DNA from: an uncultured Clostridia bacterium | Lineage (GTDB): Bacteria; Bacillota; Clostridia; Christensenellales; UBA1242 | Assembly (NCBI GenBank): GCA_937914725.1 | Contig: CALDMJ010000078.1 | Coordinates: 1-38,638 of the forward strand | DNA: 38,638 bases | Reading direction: 5' to 3' | In this document: positions 25,671 through 34,292 of the stretch, in pieces | How the letters are laid out: every line of letters begins with the position of its first letter | How positions within the stretch are numbered: the stretch's first letter is position 1 | Program-made: the position numbers and the translations under genes | The notes under the pieces: model-generated | The model's database searches: none | Seen by the model: only the letters and a program-made list of their open reading frames with translations | Told to the model about the DNA's origin: nothing

Positions 25671-27005
25671 TTAATCCTTTTTCAAAGTCACCTCATAAAT
25701 GTTTTTACTGTCCATATCAATGCGAACTTTGTCGCTAATTTCAACATCGGCAACAACAAACACTTCTTCATCCGTCGCAAGTAGCGGCAAATTATCTCTA
25801 AGTCTTGCAGGAACTTTTTTATTGACAAGAAAACTCTTCAACTTCTTCGTTCCGCCACCAAATTTTTCAAAAACATCGCCGTCGCGCCTAAATCTCCACA
25901 CGACACCTTTGGGTAGTTTGTCGGCGTCAAATTTCAGCACGCCCTCGCGCATTGTAGCGTCGCTGGTACGCTTGATAATTAGCGTACCCAAACCGTCTAT
26001 TTTTATGCGCCCTGAGCGAAACGCCCACGTTTGAGCATTAACTTTCGGCTTCTTTTGAAAAATCGTAATATAATCATATTCGCAAACTGCAAAAATCTTG
26101 TTAGGAAGTGAAACTTTTGACCCGTTTTCGCCCATTTTTGCAAGCGCCTTTATCATTTCAATATGTTTTGACTCAATGTCGGCATAGACGTCAAGGCTTG
26201 TAAAAGCGTGCCTAATCATACGATTGACAATTGGCTCAGGATACACAAAGTAGTTGCGTGGCAACTTGACTACATCCTTTTCAGTGATAACCGCGTCAAG
26301 ATTGACAAGCGAATCAATGTATTCGTCGTCCTTTTTGCAAATTGCTCCAAAGTTGGCAAGATTTTCTTGACAGTTTGGAAACTTTGTCTCAAGCATAGGG
26401 AAAATTTCGTTGCGAATGAAATTGCGCGTATATGTACTATCTACGTTGGTCTCATCCTCAACATACGTGAGCGCATTTTCGGCGATGTACTCGTCGATTT
26501 CCTTGCGTGAAACGTTGAGCATCGGGCGAATGAATATTCCTTCACTCGTCATCGCCATACCGCTGGCACCATTCAACCCAGCGCCGCGCAAAATGTGCAT
26601 TAACACTGTTTCCGCTTGGTCGCTCATATGGTGCCCAAGTGCAATTTTATCGACAAGTCCTTTCTTTATAAGCGCGCGAAACATCTCGTAGCGCCCCTCG
26701 CGCGCCGCTTGCTCAAGCGTCAAGTGACGCGTGCGCGCCAAATTGTAAGAATCAATAACAAACTTGTAGCACCTAATGCGATTTTCCTTGCAAAACTCCG
26801 CCACAAAGCGCGTGTCACGATCGGACGTATCGCGAATACTGTGGTTGATGTTGACGCACACAACCTCGATGTCCAAATCTTCGCGAATTGAGTTCAAATA
26901 GTTTAACAAACTAATGCTATCTCTGCCACCGCTGCACGCTACGCCGATGATGTCACCCGCCTTTGTAATTGCTTTCATATTGTCGTAAACTTTCTTAAAT
27001 GTCAT
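25671..27005 (-). CDS. tilS: tRNA(Ile)-lysidine synthase
   Basis: 444-aa cytoplasmic ATP-dependent enzyme that converts C34 of the CAU-anticodon tRNA-Ile to lysidine, using lysine. The N-type ATP pyrophosphatase P-loop SGGRDS is at 25-30. ALGHHMSDQAETVLMHILRGAGLNG (from ~121) is the family's central signature, followed by IRPML. The C-terminal domain (~375-444) includes RRDGDVFEKFGGGTKKLKSFLVNKKVPA, the typical TilS-C basic block. It starts with ATG after GGAGAAAAAAG, and the promoter directly upstream is near-consensus. Confidence 0.94.
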   Translation of the reverse strand: MTFKKVYDNMKAITKAGDIIGVACSGGRDSISLLNYLNSIREDLDIEVVCVNINHSIRDTSDRDTRFVAEFCKENRIRCYKFVIDSYNLARTRHLTLEQAAREGRYEMFRALIKKGLVDKIALGHHMSDQAETVLMHILRGAGLNGASGMAMTSEGIFIRPMLNVSRKEIDEYIAENALTYVEDETNVDSTYTRNFIRNEIFPMLETKFPNCQENLANFGAICKKDDEYIDSLVNLDAVITEKDVVKLPRNYFVYPEPIVNRMIRHAFTSLDVYADIESKHIEMIKALAKMGENGSKVSLPNKIFAVCEYDYITIFQKKPKVNAQTWAFRSGRIKIDGLGTLIIKRTSDATMREGVLKFDADKLPKGVVWRFRRDGDVFEKFGGGTKKLKSFLVNKKVPARLRDNLPLLATDEEVFVVADVEISDKVRIDMDSKNIYEVTLKKD

Positions 27006-27025
27006 AACTTTTTTCTCCGCGAGAT

Positions 27026-27054
27026 ATTATATAACATATTTTGCAAAATTTCAA
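27026..27054 (-). promoter_or_regulatory. Promoter of tilS
   Basis: Minus strand TTGAAA (27049-27054), 17-bp spacer, TATAAT (27026-27031); start about 14 nt before the tilS ATG. Confidence 0.78.
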
Positions 27055-27200
27055 GAGTTATGTACATATTTATAATGAAAATCTTATTTTCTTCTTTATT
27101 TCACAAAATTGCGTCTAAACCCATAAGTTAGTTTGACCCCTTCCGGCAAGGCTCGCCTTGACCGCAGATTTGGTTGCTGTCTCACAACAACATATGCACA

Positions 27201-27240
27201 CCAACTTACACCTGCACCTGTGCCGTTTGGCACCGGTCGA
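27201..27240 (-). repeat. R-repeat remnant
   Basis: ACCTGCACCTGTGCCGTTTGGCAC matches the R-family segment CTGCACCTGTGGCGTTTGTCA at 34081-34101, in reverse orientation. It is the only recognisable part of the gap 27055-27293; no gene is supported there. Confidence 0.5.
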
Positions 27241-27293
27241 AATGGCAAAGAAATGAACAACTTACCATAAAATAAGTAAAACATTATAATTTT

Positions 27294-27366
27294 TTCTCCT
27301 AAATGCTTGACTATTCTCCTATTTTTGCATATAATTTAGGAGAATAACGCAAGGGATTAGGAGAAT
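27294..27366 (+). promoter_or_regulatory. Four-box operator around the fic promoter
   Basis: The 8-nt word TTCTCCTA or its complement TAGGAGAA occurs four times in 73 bp: boxes 1 and 2 read TTCTCCTA (27294-27301, 27314-27321, 20 bp apart), boxes 3 and 4 read TAGGAGAA (27337-27344, 27358-27365, 21 bp apart). Box 2 lies in the promoter spacer, box 3 just after the -10, and box 4 reaches the start codon. The arrangement is symmetric about the -10 element, as expected of two dimer pairs of a repressor. Confidence 0.7.
27307..27335 (+). promoter_or_regulatory. Promoter of fic
   Basis: TTGACT (27307-27312), exactly 17 bp, TATAAT (27330-27335). The predicted start is about 27342, inside operator box 3, leaving a leader of ~23 nt. 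Confidence 0.85.
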
Positions 27367-28411
27367 GAGAACTTTTAATTATACAGATTTAAAGAACACT
27401 AAGTGGGACAATGAGATTGTGGCATATGTTGCGCAAATTCACGAACACAAGGCAAAGCAAGAATTATATCTAAAGCAAAAACCACAAGAACTACAAAAGC
27501 TTGTCGAAATTGCAAAGGTGCAAAGCACGCTAAGTTCTAATGCTATTGAGGGCATTAGGACAACAAACACGCGGCTAAAACAACTTGTCAATGAAAAGAC
27601 AACGCCAAAAAATAGAGATGAAGAAGAAATTGCGGGCTACCGTGATGTTTTGGAAACAATTCACGCAAGTTTTGAGTATATACCTATTACCCCAAATTAT
27701 ATTTTGCAACTTCATAAAATGCTTTATAGTCATTCTTCAAAAGCGATTGGGGGAACTTTTAAAAACGTTCAAAACTATATAAGTGGCACAGATTCAAACG
27801 GTCAAACTTATACAATTTTCACACCTCTACCGCCGTTTGAAACGCCTATTGCTATTGAAAACATTTGCAATGAGTTTAACAAAACTATCGCGGAAAATGA
27901 AGTTGACCCGCTCATTTTGATACCGATTTTCATACACGACTTTTTGTGCATTCACCCATTTTTAGACGGCAACGGCAGAATGAGTCGTCTGCTAACGACG
28001 CTACTACTTTATAGGTGCGGCTATATGGTGGGCAAATACATTTCACTTGAAGCCAAAATCGCAAAAAACAAAAACCTTTACTATGACGCGCTCAAGCAAT
28101 CTCAAGAAAACTGGCAAAGCGGCAAAGACAACCCCGAAAGTTTTATCAAATATTTGCTAGGAACAATCATAGCCGCCTATAGAGATTTTGAAGAAAGGGT
28201 TGATATTGTATCATCAAAATCTACCGCACTAGAAATGGTTAGAAAAGCAGTAACCTCTGTTATCGGCAAGTTTAATAAGTCGTCTATCATTGCCCTGTGC
28301 CCTAGTTTGAGTGTCAAATCTATTGAAAGTTCGCTCAAAAAACTTGTAGATGAAAATTTTATCGAAAAACAAGGCTTAGGCAAAAATACCTACTATATTA
28401 GAAAAAATTAA
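27365..28411 (+). CDS. Fic family protein (class II, N-terminally autoinhibited)
   Basis: 348-aa Fido-domain protein of the kind that transfers AMP from ATP to a target side chain. The catalytic loop HPFLDGNGRMSR is at 197-208 (H197, D201, N203, R205). Upstream, the inhibitory helix carries S58-x3-E62-G63 within QSTLSSNAIEG, the (S/T)xxxE(G/N) motif that places the blocking Glu in the ATP site in class II Fic proteins. The flap (TYTIFTPLPPFE, ~148-159) is intact. C-terminal ~80 residues form a winged-helix-like domain (SIESSLKKLVDENFIEKQGL). The ATG is after AAGGG and inside operator box 4. No dedicated antitoxin is adjacent. Autoregulation through the wing is plausible. Confidence 0.9.
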   Translation: MRTFNYTDLKNTKWDNEIVAYVAQIHEHKAKQELYLKQKPQELQKLVEIAKVQSTLSSNAIEGIRTTNTRLKQLVNEKTTPKNRDEEEIAGYRDVLETIHASFEYIPITPNYILQLHKMLYSHSSKAIGGTFKNVQNYISGTDSNGQTYTIFTPLPPFETPIAIENICNEFNKTIAENEVDPLILIPIFIHDFLCIHPFLDGNGRMSRLLTTLLLYRCGYMVGKYISLEAKIAKNKNLYYDALKQSQENWQSGKDNPESFIKYLLGTIIAAYRDFEERVDIVSSKSTALEMVRKAVTSVIGKFNKSSIIALCPSLSVKSIESSLKKLVDENFIEKQGLGKNTYYIRKN

Positions 28412-28436
28412 TATTCATAAAAATTAAAAAATAAGA

Positions 28437-28476
28437 CCGCATTGACAACTAATTCAATGCGGACTTTTTCTTTTTT
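28437..28476 (+). terminator. Terminator of fic
   Basis: CCGCATTGA (28437-28445) pairs with TCAATGCGG (28454-28462), loop 8 nt, then ACTTTTTCTTTTTT. Confidence 0.88.
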
Positions 28477-28540
28477 GGTTTTACCCTTACGAGGTATTGA
28501 TAAGGTTTTCCTTTTCCTTTTCAAAGGGTTTCAATTTATA

Positions 28541-31222
28541 TTATTTTTTGCTTTTTCCAGTTAAACTTTTGCGCGTGATGAGCACAATTGCGACACAAAT
28601 GCCGACAACTGCCAAAATGATAATGATTGCCAAAACAATTTCAAGTGTTGACGATTTTTTATCTTTGTCCGCTACTGTTGCAACTGTTTCGTTTTGCGCA
28701 AATTGTTTATTAAGGTTTTCAATTTTGTTTGCGCTTTCGTAGTTTGCGACACTTGTTGCGACAAAAGCAATTTTGATTTCGTTTTCACTTTTCAATGAGT
28801 CATATGAAAGGCTGAACTTATTGTCGACAACATCGATTTTCTTTTGATTGAGCAAAACATAGTCGACTTGCATACCGTCGTTTGGCGTGAGCGTATACTC
28901 AATTGTTTCGCCCGAATTGAGCATTGCGACGCCGTTTACATCGGTTGTACCGACTTTAGCGGACACTTTGCCGCCAACTGTCGTTTGGTAGGCATAAACA
29001 TTTTTTGTTTCGCTTGTGACTTTGCTGCTATCAACTGCCATAACCATAAATGGGCTGAACGAGTTGACGACGACCACGAGTCCATACTCAGTGACGACGC
29101 AAGGGATTTCCTCAGTTTGCGTCGGGTCAATTTTGCCGTCCGCGCCCTTTTTGAAGTGGTAAACCTTAAATGTCGTGCCTTTGTTTTCTGGTCCAAAGCC
29201 TTCTGGGAAGCCAAACGCGAGTTTCATATACGAGCCCGCTGGAATTTCTTGCAGCACGCCGCAAATGTGCAAGTCAAGTTCAAACGTAGCGCTTGCTTTG
29301 ACGTCCTTTGCGTCGATGCCTGCTAATTCTATCGAACTATCCATCATATCGCTAGCCGTTTTGCTATCAGGCTTTGTAGCGACAAGCACAAGTTGACTTC
29401 TTTGATTTTCGGCAACTTGATTACCATACTCGTCGACAAATCCTGTCATACTCAAGTCTTGATTGTCAATCAAAGTTGGTTCGCCGTAGATGTTCATATA
29501 CAATCTACCATCGTTGTAGACCTTGCTGCACACTGACCACGGTTTTGAGAATGTAAAACTTGCGGCGCGCGGTGCGGCGTTGCTTGTTTTGCCGACAATG
29601 TTTGTTGGCGTAATGTAATAAGTGAGCAAGTCGTGTTTATACATTTTGCTTGGCGTCAGTGTGAAACTGATTGTTCTATTTCCGTCGAAAACAACATTTT
29701 CAATTTTGACAAACGTTTGCAAATCGCTGTCTTTTGTGCTATAAATACTAATTCCAACGTCTTTGCTTTCATCCACTTTTTTGAGTTCGGCATCATACTC
29801 AATAGACATATCGTATGTGTTGCCTGCGTCCAAAATTGCGGAGTTGGACGGCGTCATATTGCGTGGAAATGGCGAACGCGGAACTGCATTGTAGAATTCA
29901 TTGTATATGATGTCACTTTTTGCAAAAACAAGTTTTTCATCAAGTGACTTATATATGCCACCATTGTCAGGTGCTTGTGTTGTTGCGACAAAATGCATAT
30001 TTTTGACATATGTGTTGAACGGCATTTTATCCACAACGCCATTCGCTTCAAGCGAGAAGAACTTTAGCCAACCCTCGTCCGTTTCTTCAATGCAGGCAAT
30101 ATATTTGCCTTCCTCTTTTAATTGCTTAGCGTTTTTGCCATTATATAGCACTGTGATTGACGAACTTTCGTATTCGGTTTCACTTTTCTTTGCACCATAC
30201 TCAATTTTTGTTGTCAATTCCTCACAACCATAACTATATGTAGCAAGTGTTGGGTACTTGAACTCAAAACCCGATTGCGAAATGACGCCATTTTCGACAT
30301 ATGCGCTAGCATACTCAGCGCCGAGCAGCAAGTAATCTTCTTTGTAACTTGCTGCGTCATTGTATGTGCAGTCGACAAGATACCATTTGCCGTCGAGTGA
30401 AACATAGTTCCACGCGTGCGGCTCAAGGTTGTTGTTCTCATCATAGACATATCCAACGACTTCAATACACGGAATGTCTTGCGTATCCATTAATACTTTG
30501 AACGCGCGCGAATACCCTTCACACACGGCTTTCCCGTTGACAAGCGCGCCATATGGTGTGCGAATTGCGGAAGCAAGCGCCGCGTCATCCGCGCAAAAGT
30601 CGTAAATTGCAAGCGAGCAAATGAACGTATTTGCAAGCGCGACTTTTTCTTTTGGCGTCACTTTCAAGTCGAGTTCCGCCTTTAATTCTGTGACCTTGTT
30701 GTTAAACGCTGTCTTTGCGCTAGCAACATCCGTAGCGGTGCTAAAGCCGCCGTTTATATAATAACTACCGTATCTACCCGCGTCAATGCTAGCGGTATAC
30801 TTTCCGTTTTGAACGGCAAAACTAAGCGATAGCGCGTCAAAATCTACATAAAAGATTTCAGGATGTTCAAGAAAATAAGCATCCCTGCCCGCGCCAAAGT
30901 CCTTGAGGACTTGGCTTGCGCCACTTTGGTACGCCTTGACATCGGCTTCGGTCAAAACCTTGTTTTCGATAAGGTCGTACTTTCCGTTGCCACTCTCTAG
31001 CGCGCCCGATTTGTTCATCGCATCAATCGCAGTATAAAACTTCTTTGCGTTATCATTTAGTTGGCTATAATAACTAAATGCGTTTTCGACGCTTGCATCC
31101 GCGCCACCAACCTTTGGCGGCAAGAAGCAAAGCAGCGCACAAAGTGCAAACACGCACATTGCAATAGCCGCAATGACGCTATATTTGTTTATTGTAAATC
31201 TGCTTTTATTATTTTTAGGCAT
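28541..31222 (-). CDS. Large surface protein with transglutaminase-like domain
   Basis: 893-aa protein anchored at both ends: N-terminal membrane segment (~14-36) and C-terminal helix (~857-880, IVLAIIIILAVVGICVAIVLI) followed by KSLTGKSKK. The transglutaminase/protease-like domain lies at ~190-290 with the likely triad Cys234 (GKAVCEGYSRAF), His269 (PHAWNYV) and Asp284 (YLVDCTYND). Several beta-sandwich-type segments follow to ~850. Start is set to the ATG at 31222, since GGAGG lies 10 nt upstream and the ATG at 31240 would overlap it. Extracellular; could cut or cross-link peptide chains, but the substrate is unknown. It is monocistronic, with a TTGACA-18-TATAAT promoter. Confidence 0.85.
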   Translation of the reverse strand: MPKNNKSRFTINKYSVIAAIAMCVFALCALLCFLPPKVGGADASVENAFSYYSQLNDNAKKFYTAIDAMNKSGALESGNGKYDLIENKVLTEADVKAYQSGASQVLKDFGAGRDAYFLEHPEIFYVDFDALSLSFAVQNGKYTASIDAGRYGSYYINGGFSTATDVASAKTAFNNKVTELKAELDLKVTPKEKVALANTFICSLAIYDFCADDAALASAIRTPYGALVNGKAVCEGYSRAFKVLMDTQDIPCIEVVGYVYDENNNLEPHAWNYVSLDGKWYLVDCTYNDAASYKEDYLLLGAEYASAYVENGVISQSGFEFKYPTLATYSYGCEELTTKIEYGAKKSETEYESSSITVLYNGKNAKQLKEEGKYIACIEETDEGWLKFFSLEANGVVDKMPFNTYVKNMHFVATTQAPDNGGIYKSLDEKLVFAKSDIIYNEFYNAVPRSPFPRNMTPSNSAILDAGNTYDMSIEYDAELKKVDESKDVGISIYSTKDSDLQTFVKIENVVFDGNRTISFTLTPSKMYKHDLLTYYITPTNIVGKTSNAAPRAASFTFSKPWSVCSKVYNDGRLYMNIYGEPTLIDNQDLSMTGFVDEYGNQVAENQRSQLVLVATKPDSKTASDMMDSSIELAGIDAKDVKASATFELDLHICGVLQEIPAGSYMKLAFGFPEGFGPENKGTTFKVYHFKKGADGKIDPTQTEEIPCVVTEYGLVVVVNSFSPFMVMAVDSSKVTSETKNVYAYQTTVGGKVSAKVGTTDVNGVAMLNSGETIEYTLTPNDGMQVDYVLLNQKKIDVVDNKFSLSYDSLKSENEIKIAFVATSVANYESANKIENLNKQFAQNETVATVADKDKKSSTLEIVLAIIIILAVVGICVAIVLITRKSLTGKSKK

Positions 31223-31252
31223 AACAATATTTCCCTCCATTTTTCTTTTAAT

Positions 31253-31282
31253 ATTATATCAATTCTCCGCTCTCTTTGTCAA
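31253..31282 (-). promoter_or_regulatory. Promoter of the transglutaminase-like gene
   Basis: Minus strand TTGACA (31277-31282), 18-bp spacer, TATAAT (31253-31258). Confidence 0.8.
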
Positions 31283-31385
31283 GTGACAGAGTCATTAACA
31301 AGTAAAAAGCGCTCCTACTCAACGACGCAACAAATAACTTGCTTGTAGGCGCTATCCCTAAATCCGCAACACTATCCCGAAAAAA

Positions 31386-31464
31386 GGTACATAGTAATTT
31401 AACTATGTACCCAATTACATATAGTGTCACCTAGCCCAACCTATAGCAGCGGGGCTATCCCCGC
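31386..31464 (-). repeat. Composite H-R repeat, copy 1
   Basis: A perfect hairpin GGTACATAGT/ACTATGTACC (31386-31395 with 31402-31411) is followed by an AT-rich spacer, CCAACCTATAGCA and the R core GCGGGG-CTAT-CCCCGC (31449-31464). The same layout recurs at 33905-33980 and, inverted, at 38552-38633. Confidence 0.88.
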
Positions 31465-31484
31465 AAATTGTTTTGTTGTTAATT

Positions 31485-32816
31485 TCATTTAACGGTTCTA
31501 GCGCGCTCCGCGTCGATGCGAGCAAGGCGCGCCTTGGTTTTCTCAATTTTCTTATTGCCAAACAAAAAGTCGTAGGCGAGGACGAGTAGCCCTTGAATTA
31601 AATAAATGTAGTACTGGAATATGCGGTATATTAGCATCGCCCAAACGACTGTTCCCGACGTCAAGCTGAAGTACGCAAACATCGTGACGTACGAAATTTC
31701 CGCCACGCCCGCCGCGCCCGGCCACGGAATGTACGACAGCACCGCGTCAATGAGTGTGCACCAAATGAATACCGCCGAATATGTTGCCCAATCAAAATGC
31801 CCGTTGCTAAACATACACACGACGCACGCGGGTATCATAAATTTGACAACAATGTTCAAAAACGACGATAGCAGCATTGTCAACATCACAAAAATGTTTG
31901 ACATAAAGTAGCGGAACGTCTTTTGATACTCCGAAACAAAACGCATAACTTTACGGAAAAGCGCCGTGTAGTCCTTGATAATGTGCATTTTGTCCAACAG
32001 TTTCAAAATCCAAATCGTCAGCGTCGGTCCCACTTTTTTGCTGACAGACAAAAGAAATACGAACGCCATAATGGTCGTGTTCAAAACCACTCCAACTACT
32101 GCTGCCGTAAACACGGTGGGGTCAAGTCCGCCCGCAATTTTTTTGCTGAAAATCAGCACGCTCATCGACACCAAAACTGCGACAATTTGATTGAAAATAT
32201 AGACCGCAAACGGTATCGACGACGCCGTGCTGCCCTTAATGCCGCGTTTTGTCATATAGTATATTTGAAAAGGTTGCCCGCCCGTCGCAAGTGGCGTTAT
32301 GTTGTCATAGTAGCGCCCAAGCGCCATTGTTTTATAACTTAGGAAAGGCCGCGAGTGTTTTGTCGAGCGCAAAATGAGCAGCCACCAACGGAACGTGTCC
32401 GTTACCATAAGCAGCGCAAAGCACCCAAGCGCCGCAAGCAAGTACCAAAAGTTTGCCACCGCAAACATATCGCCAATGGACGCCATACTGTCATCTTTGA
32501 GGCTCTGCGTGATAATGATTACTGCAATAATTGCAATGTTGACAATGAAAAAAATTAGGCTAAGAATCTTTGATTTTTTGCTCTTTTGTTTTTTAGTTTT
32601 TTCTTCCGCCTCAATGACTGCCTGCTCCGCAATTTGTTCCTGCGTGGCAATATCCTCAGGCTCTTTGTAAACAGTCAGCATCTCATCGAGCGGCTTAGTC
32701 TTACCCTTGCAAACAAAAAGCGCGCCGTGCTTACACTTTAGATGCACACTCTTTTTGATGATTCCCCTTTGGACGCGCAAGGACTCCTTTTCAATATTTT
32801 TTTCGTTTTCTGCCAT
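31485..32816 (-). CDS. UPF0104 / lysylphosphatidylglycerol-synthase-type membrane protein
   Basis: 443-aa polytopic protein with a ~110-residue basic, Glu/Lys-rich cytoplasmic N-terminus and about eight membrane helices after it, among them LSLIFFIVNIAIIAVIIITQ and FWYLLAALGCFALLMVT. GRYYDNITPLATGGQPFQIYYM is the recognisable core signature of this family (UPF0104, also the flippase half of MprF and AglD-like proteins), probably moving a lipid-linked molecule across the membrane. No catalytic aminoacyl-transferase half is fused. Start at 32816 follows AAAGGG; a long open frame upstream to 32906 is promoter and H repeat. Confidence 0.85.
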   Translation of the reverse strand: MAENEKNIEKESLRVQRGIIKKSVHLKCKHGALFVCKGKTKPLDEMLTVYKEPEDIATQEQIAEQAVIEAEEKTKKQKSKKSKILSLIFFIVNIAIIAVIIITQSLKDDSMASIGDMFAVANFWYLLAALGCFALLMVTDTFRWWLLILRSTKHSRPFLSYKTMALGRYYDNITPLATGGQPFQIYYMTKRGIKGSTASSIPFAVYIFNQIVAVLVSMSVLIFSKKIAGGLDPTVFTAAVVGVVLNTTIMAFVFLLSVSKKVGPTLTIWILKLLDKMHIIKDYTALFRKVMRFVSEYQKTFRYFMSNIFVMLTMLLSSFLNIVVKFMIPACVVCMFSNGHFDWATYSAVFIWCTLIDAVLSYIPWPGAAGVAEISYVTMFAYFSLTSGTVVWAMLIYRIFQYYIYLIQGLLVLAYDFLFGNKKIEKTKARLARIDAERARTVK

Positions 32817-32847
32817 TTGCCCATTAACCCTTTCACTTAGTATTAGT

Positions 32848-32876
32848 ATAATAGCAAAAAAACATTTTTTTGTCAA
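32848..32876 (-). promoter_or_regulatory. Promoter of the UPF0104 gene
   Basis: Minus strand TTGACA (32871-32876), 17-bp spacer, TATTAT (32848-32853). Confidence 0.78.
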
Positions 32877-32902
32877 CACAAAACCCCCCACATACAAAAA
32901 AA

Positions 32903-32926
32903 GCACATAGTCAAATGACTATGTGC
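32903..32926. repeat. H-type hairpin without R core
   Basis: GCACATAGTC (32903-32912) pairs with GACTATGTGC (32917-32926), loop AAAT. It is like the H hairpin (GGTACATAGT) with changed ends and has no R core next to it. Confidence 0.7.
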
Positions 32927-33153
32927 ATAATGTGCTTTTGTGTCGTCCAACCAACATCCGTATTTGTGGCGTAAACCATACAAATATGACCACCCTATAG
33001 ATACAAGTTCCCGTCCTCTAAGATTTATATACATAGTAATGTTCCCTGCACCAATGCTCCTGTCATACAAATACAGCGTCTCATAAATATTACTAGGTAT
33101 ACCACCTATAAAAGTAGTTCACTCGTAAGAACAACACGCCAGTGGCTTTGCCA

Positions 33154-33534
33154 TCAGCCGCCCGCACCTGCAGAGCCCGTTGGACCTGTCGGACCTGTCG
33201 CGCCTGTGGCACCACGTGGGATGAAGAAATTGAGAGTATGCACATTGCCAACAATTGTGTCAGTAACGTATGCTTCTTCATCTGGCTCAAGAGTGGTGGT
33301 TTCGCCAACAGCAAAGATTGGGGAAATGCCGTCTGCGCCTGTTGCACCCGTCGCACCTGTCGGTCCTGTTGCGCCCGTCGGGCCGGTAACCCCTTGCGCG
33401 CCTTGCGGCCCTGTCGCACCCGTCGGCCCTATCGGTCCAACAATCGCGCCAGTCGCGACGACTGTGCTTGCCGTTCTAAAACGAGGCGTCGGGCAACAGC
33501 ATCGACATCTAGTGCATCCGCAAATATTGCACAT
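33154..33534 (-). CDS. Small Cys-rich collagen-like protein (probable spore surface)
   Basis: 126-aa protein. Residues 1-14 have seven Cys (MCNICGCTRCRCCC). A collagen-like tract of Gly-X-Y triplets, mainly GPTGAT, covers ~33-69, then a non-collagen island (ISPIFAVGETTTLEPDEEAY ... LNFFIPRG) and a short second tract (~108-126) ending GAGG. This resembles BclA-type exosporium proteins of Bacillus and Clostridia, but their large C-terminal globular domain is missing: the frame stops after SAGAGG. RBS GAGGTG precedes the ATG, with a 9-bp hairpin further upstream. Cys could cross-link it into a spore or cell coat. Truncation by repeat-derived sequence is possible. Confidence 0.75.
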   Translation of the reverse strand: MCNICGCTRCRCCCPTPRFRTASTVVATGAIVGPIGPTGATGPQGAQGVTGPTGATGPTGATGATGADGISPIFAVGETTTLEPDEEAYVTDTIVGNVHTLNFFIPRGATGATGPTGPTGSAGAGG

Positions 33535-33550
33535 CTTTCACCTCTTGTTT

Positions 33551-33576
33551 TGTAGCACATTTTGTTTTGTGCTACA
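33551..33576. promoter_or_regulatory. Hairpin upstream of the collagen-like gene
   Basis: TGTAGCACA (33551-33559) pairs perfectly with TGTGCTACA (33568-33576). It lies 13 nt before the ribosome site of the collagen-like gene and could be an operator or a leader hairpin. CATACTATG just upstream resembles a SigK-type -10 only loosely. Confidence 0.5.
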
Positions 33577-33623
33577 CTTCATAGTATGCACGAAATTTGT
33601 TTGTGTGCAATTATATACGAAAA

Positions 33624-33900
33624 CGGGGATAGCCCCGCTGCTGCAGGCACTGTTCCTACGCGCAAGTTGGTTACGTGGGCGGCGAACTTGTTTGCTTGCT
33701 ATAAGCACTTGTTCTCGTGTGGGGATATCCCCGCTGGTGGCAAACGCCACTGGTACAAATACTGTACCTACGCCAAATTAACATACGCGGACGGCATTGT
33801 TTTGTGCCTTCTTTATACTCTCATCCTCGAAACAGACGCCGCTTGTGCAGATTTGGCGGGAAAACCCGCCGCTACAGGTTCGGTACGTGACTACATACAA
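33624..33900 (+). repeat. R-repeat array 3 (forward)
   Basis: R cores at 33624, 33720 and about 33855. The first 141 bp (33624-33764) match 38414-38554 with about seven differences by eye. An inner hairpin GTGGC-AAAC-GCCAC follows the second core. This and the next entry fill 33577-34290. Confidence 0.9.
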
Positions 33901-33904
33901 TTTT

Positions 33905-34292
33905 GGTACATAGTTAATTGACTATGTACCAATTTCATATAATGCCACTCACCCAACCTGCAGTAGCGGGGCTTTCCCTCACGCGTGAACAAACTATAAT
34001 AGTAAGTTCGCAAATACGCCGTCCACCAAAGTGACTGACGCGTAGGAACAGTACCTGCAGCAGCGGGGCTTTCCCCGCCTGCACCTGTGGCGTTTGTCAA
34101 CGAACAATAAATATTGTAGAAAGCACATATATGTGCCGCACGCGAAAGTAATTTACACGTAGTGACAGTACCTGCAGCCGTGCGCTATCGCCCCCACGAG
34201 GTGCATCCTAACTAGAAAGCGCTACAAATTTGCCGTCCACGCAAGCAACTTACGCGTAGTAACAGTATCTGTAGCTGTGCGCTTTCGCACTT
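33905..34292 (-). repeat. H-R copy 2 and R-repeat array 3b (reverse)
   Basis: H hairpin GGTACATAGT/ACTATGTACC at 33905-33930, then reverse R units with cores near 33967, 34061, 34172 and 34275, progressively more diverged. The last reaches the stop codon of the 34291 gene. Array 3 and 3b meet head to head. Confidence 0.88.

Noticed and set aside
27096..27284. 62-codon minus-strand frame
   Set aside because: It contains the R remnant (27201-27240), lacks a ribosome site and has no family pattern.
32873..33070. 65-codon minus-strand frame past the collagen-like gene
   Set aside because: It overlaps the H-type hairpin and has no ribosome site. It could be a former C-terminal part of the collagen-like protein, but I could not support it.
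33562..33921. 119-codon plus-strand frame
   Set aside because: It is the translation of R repeats; the same frame arises at 38262-38564 from the same repeat. Codon use and position do not suggest a gene.
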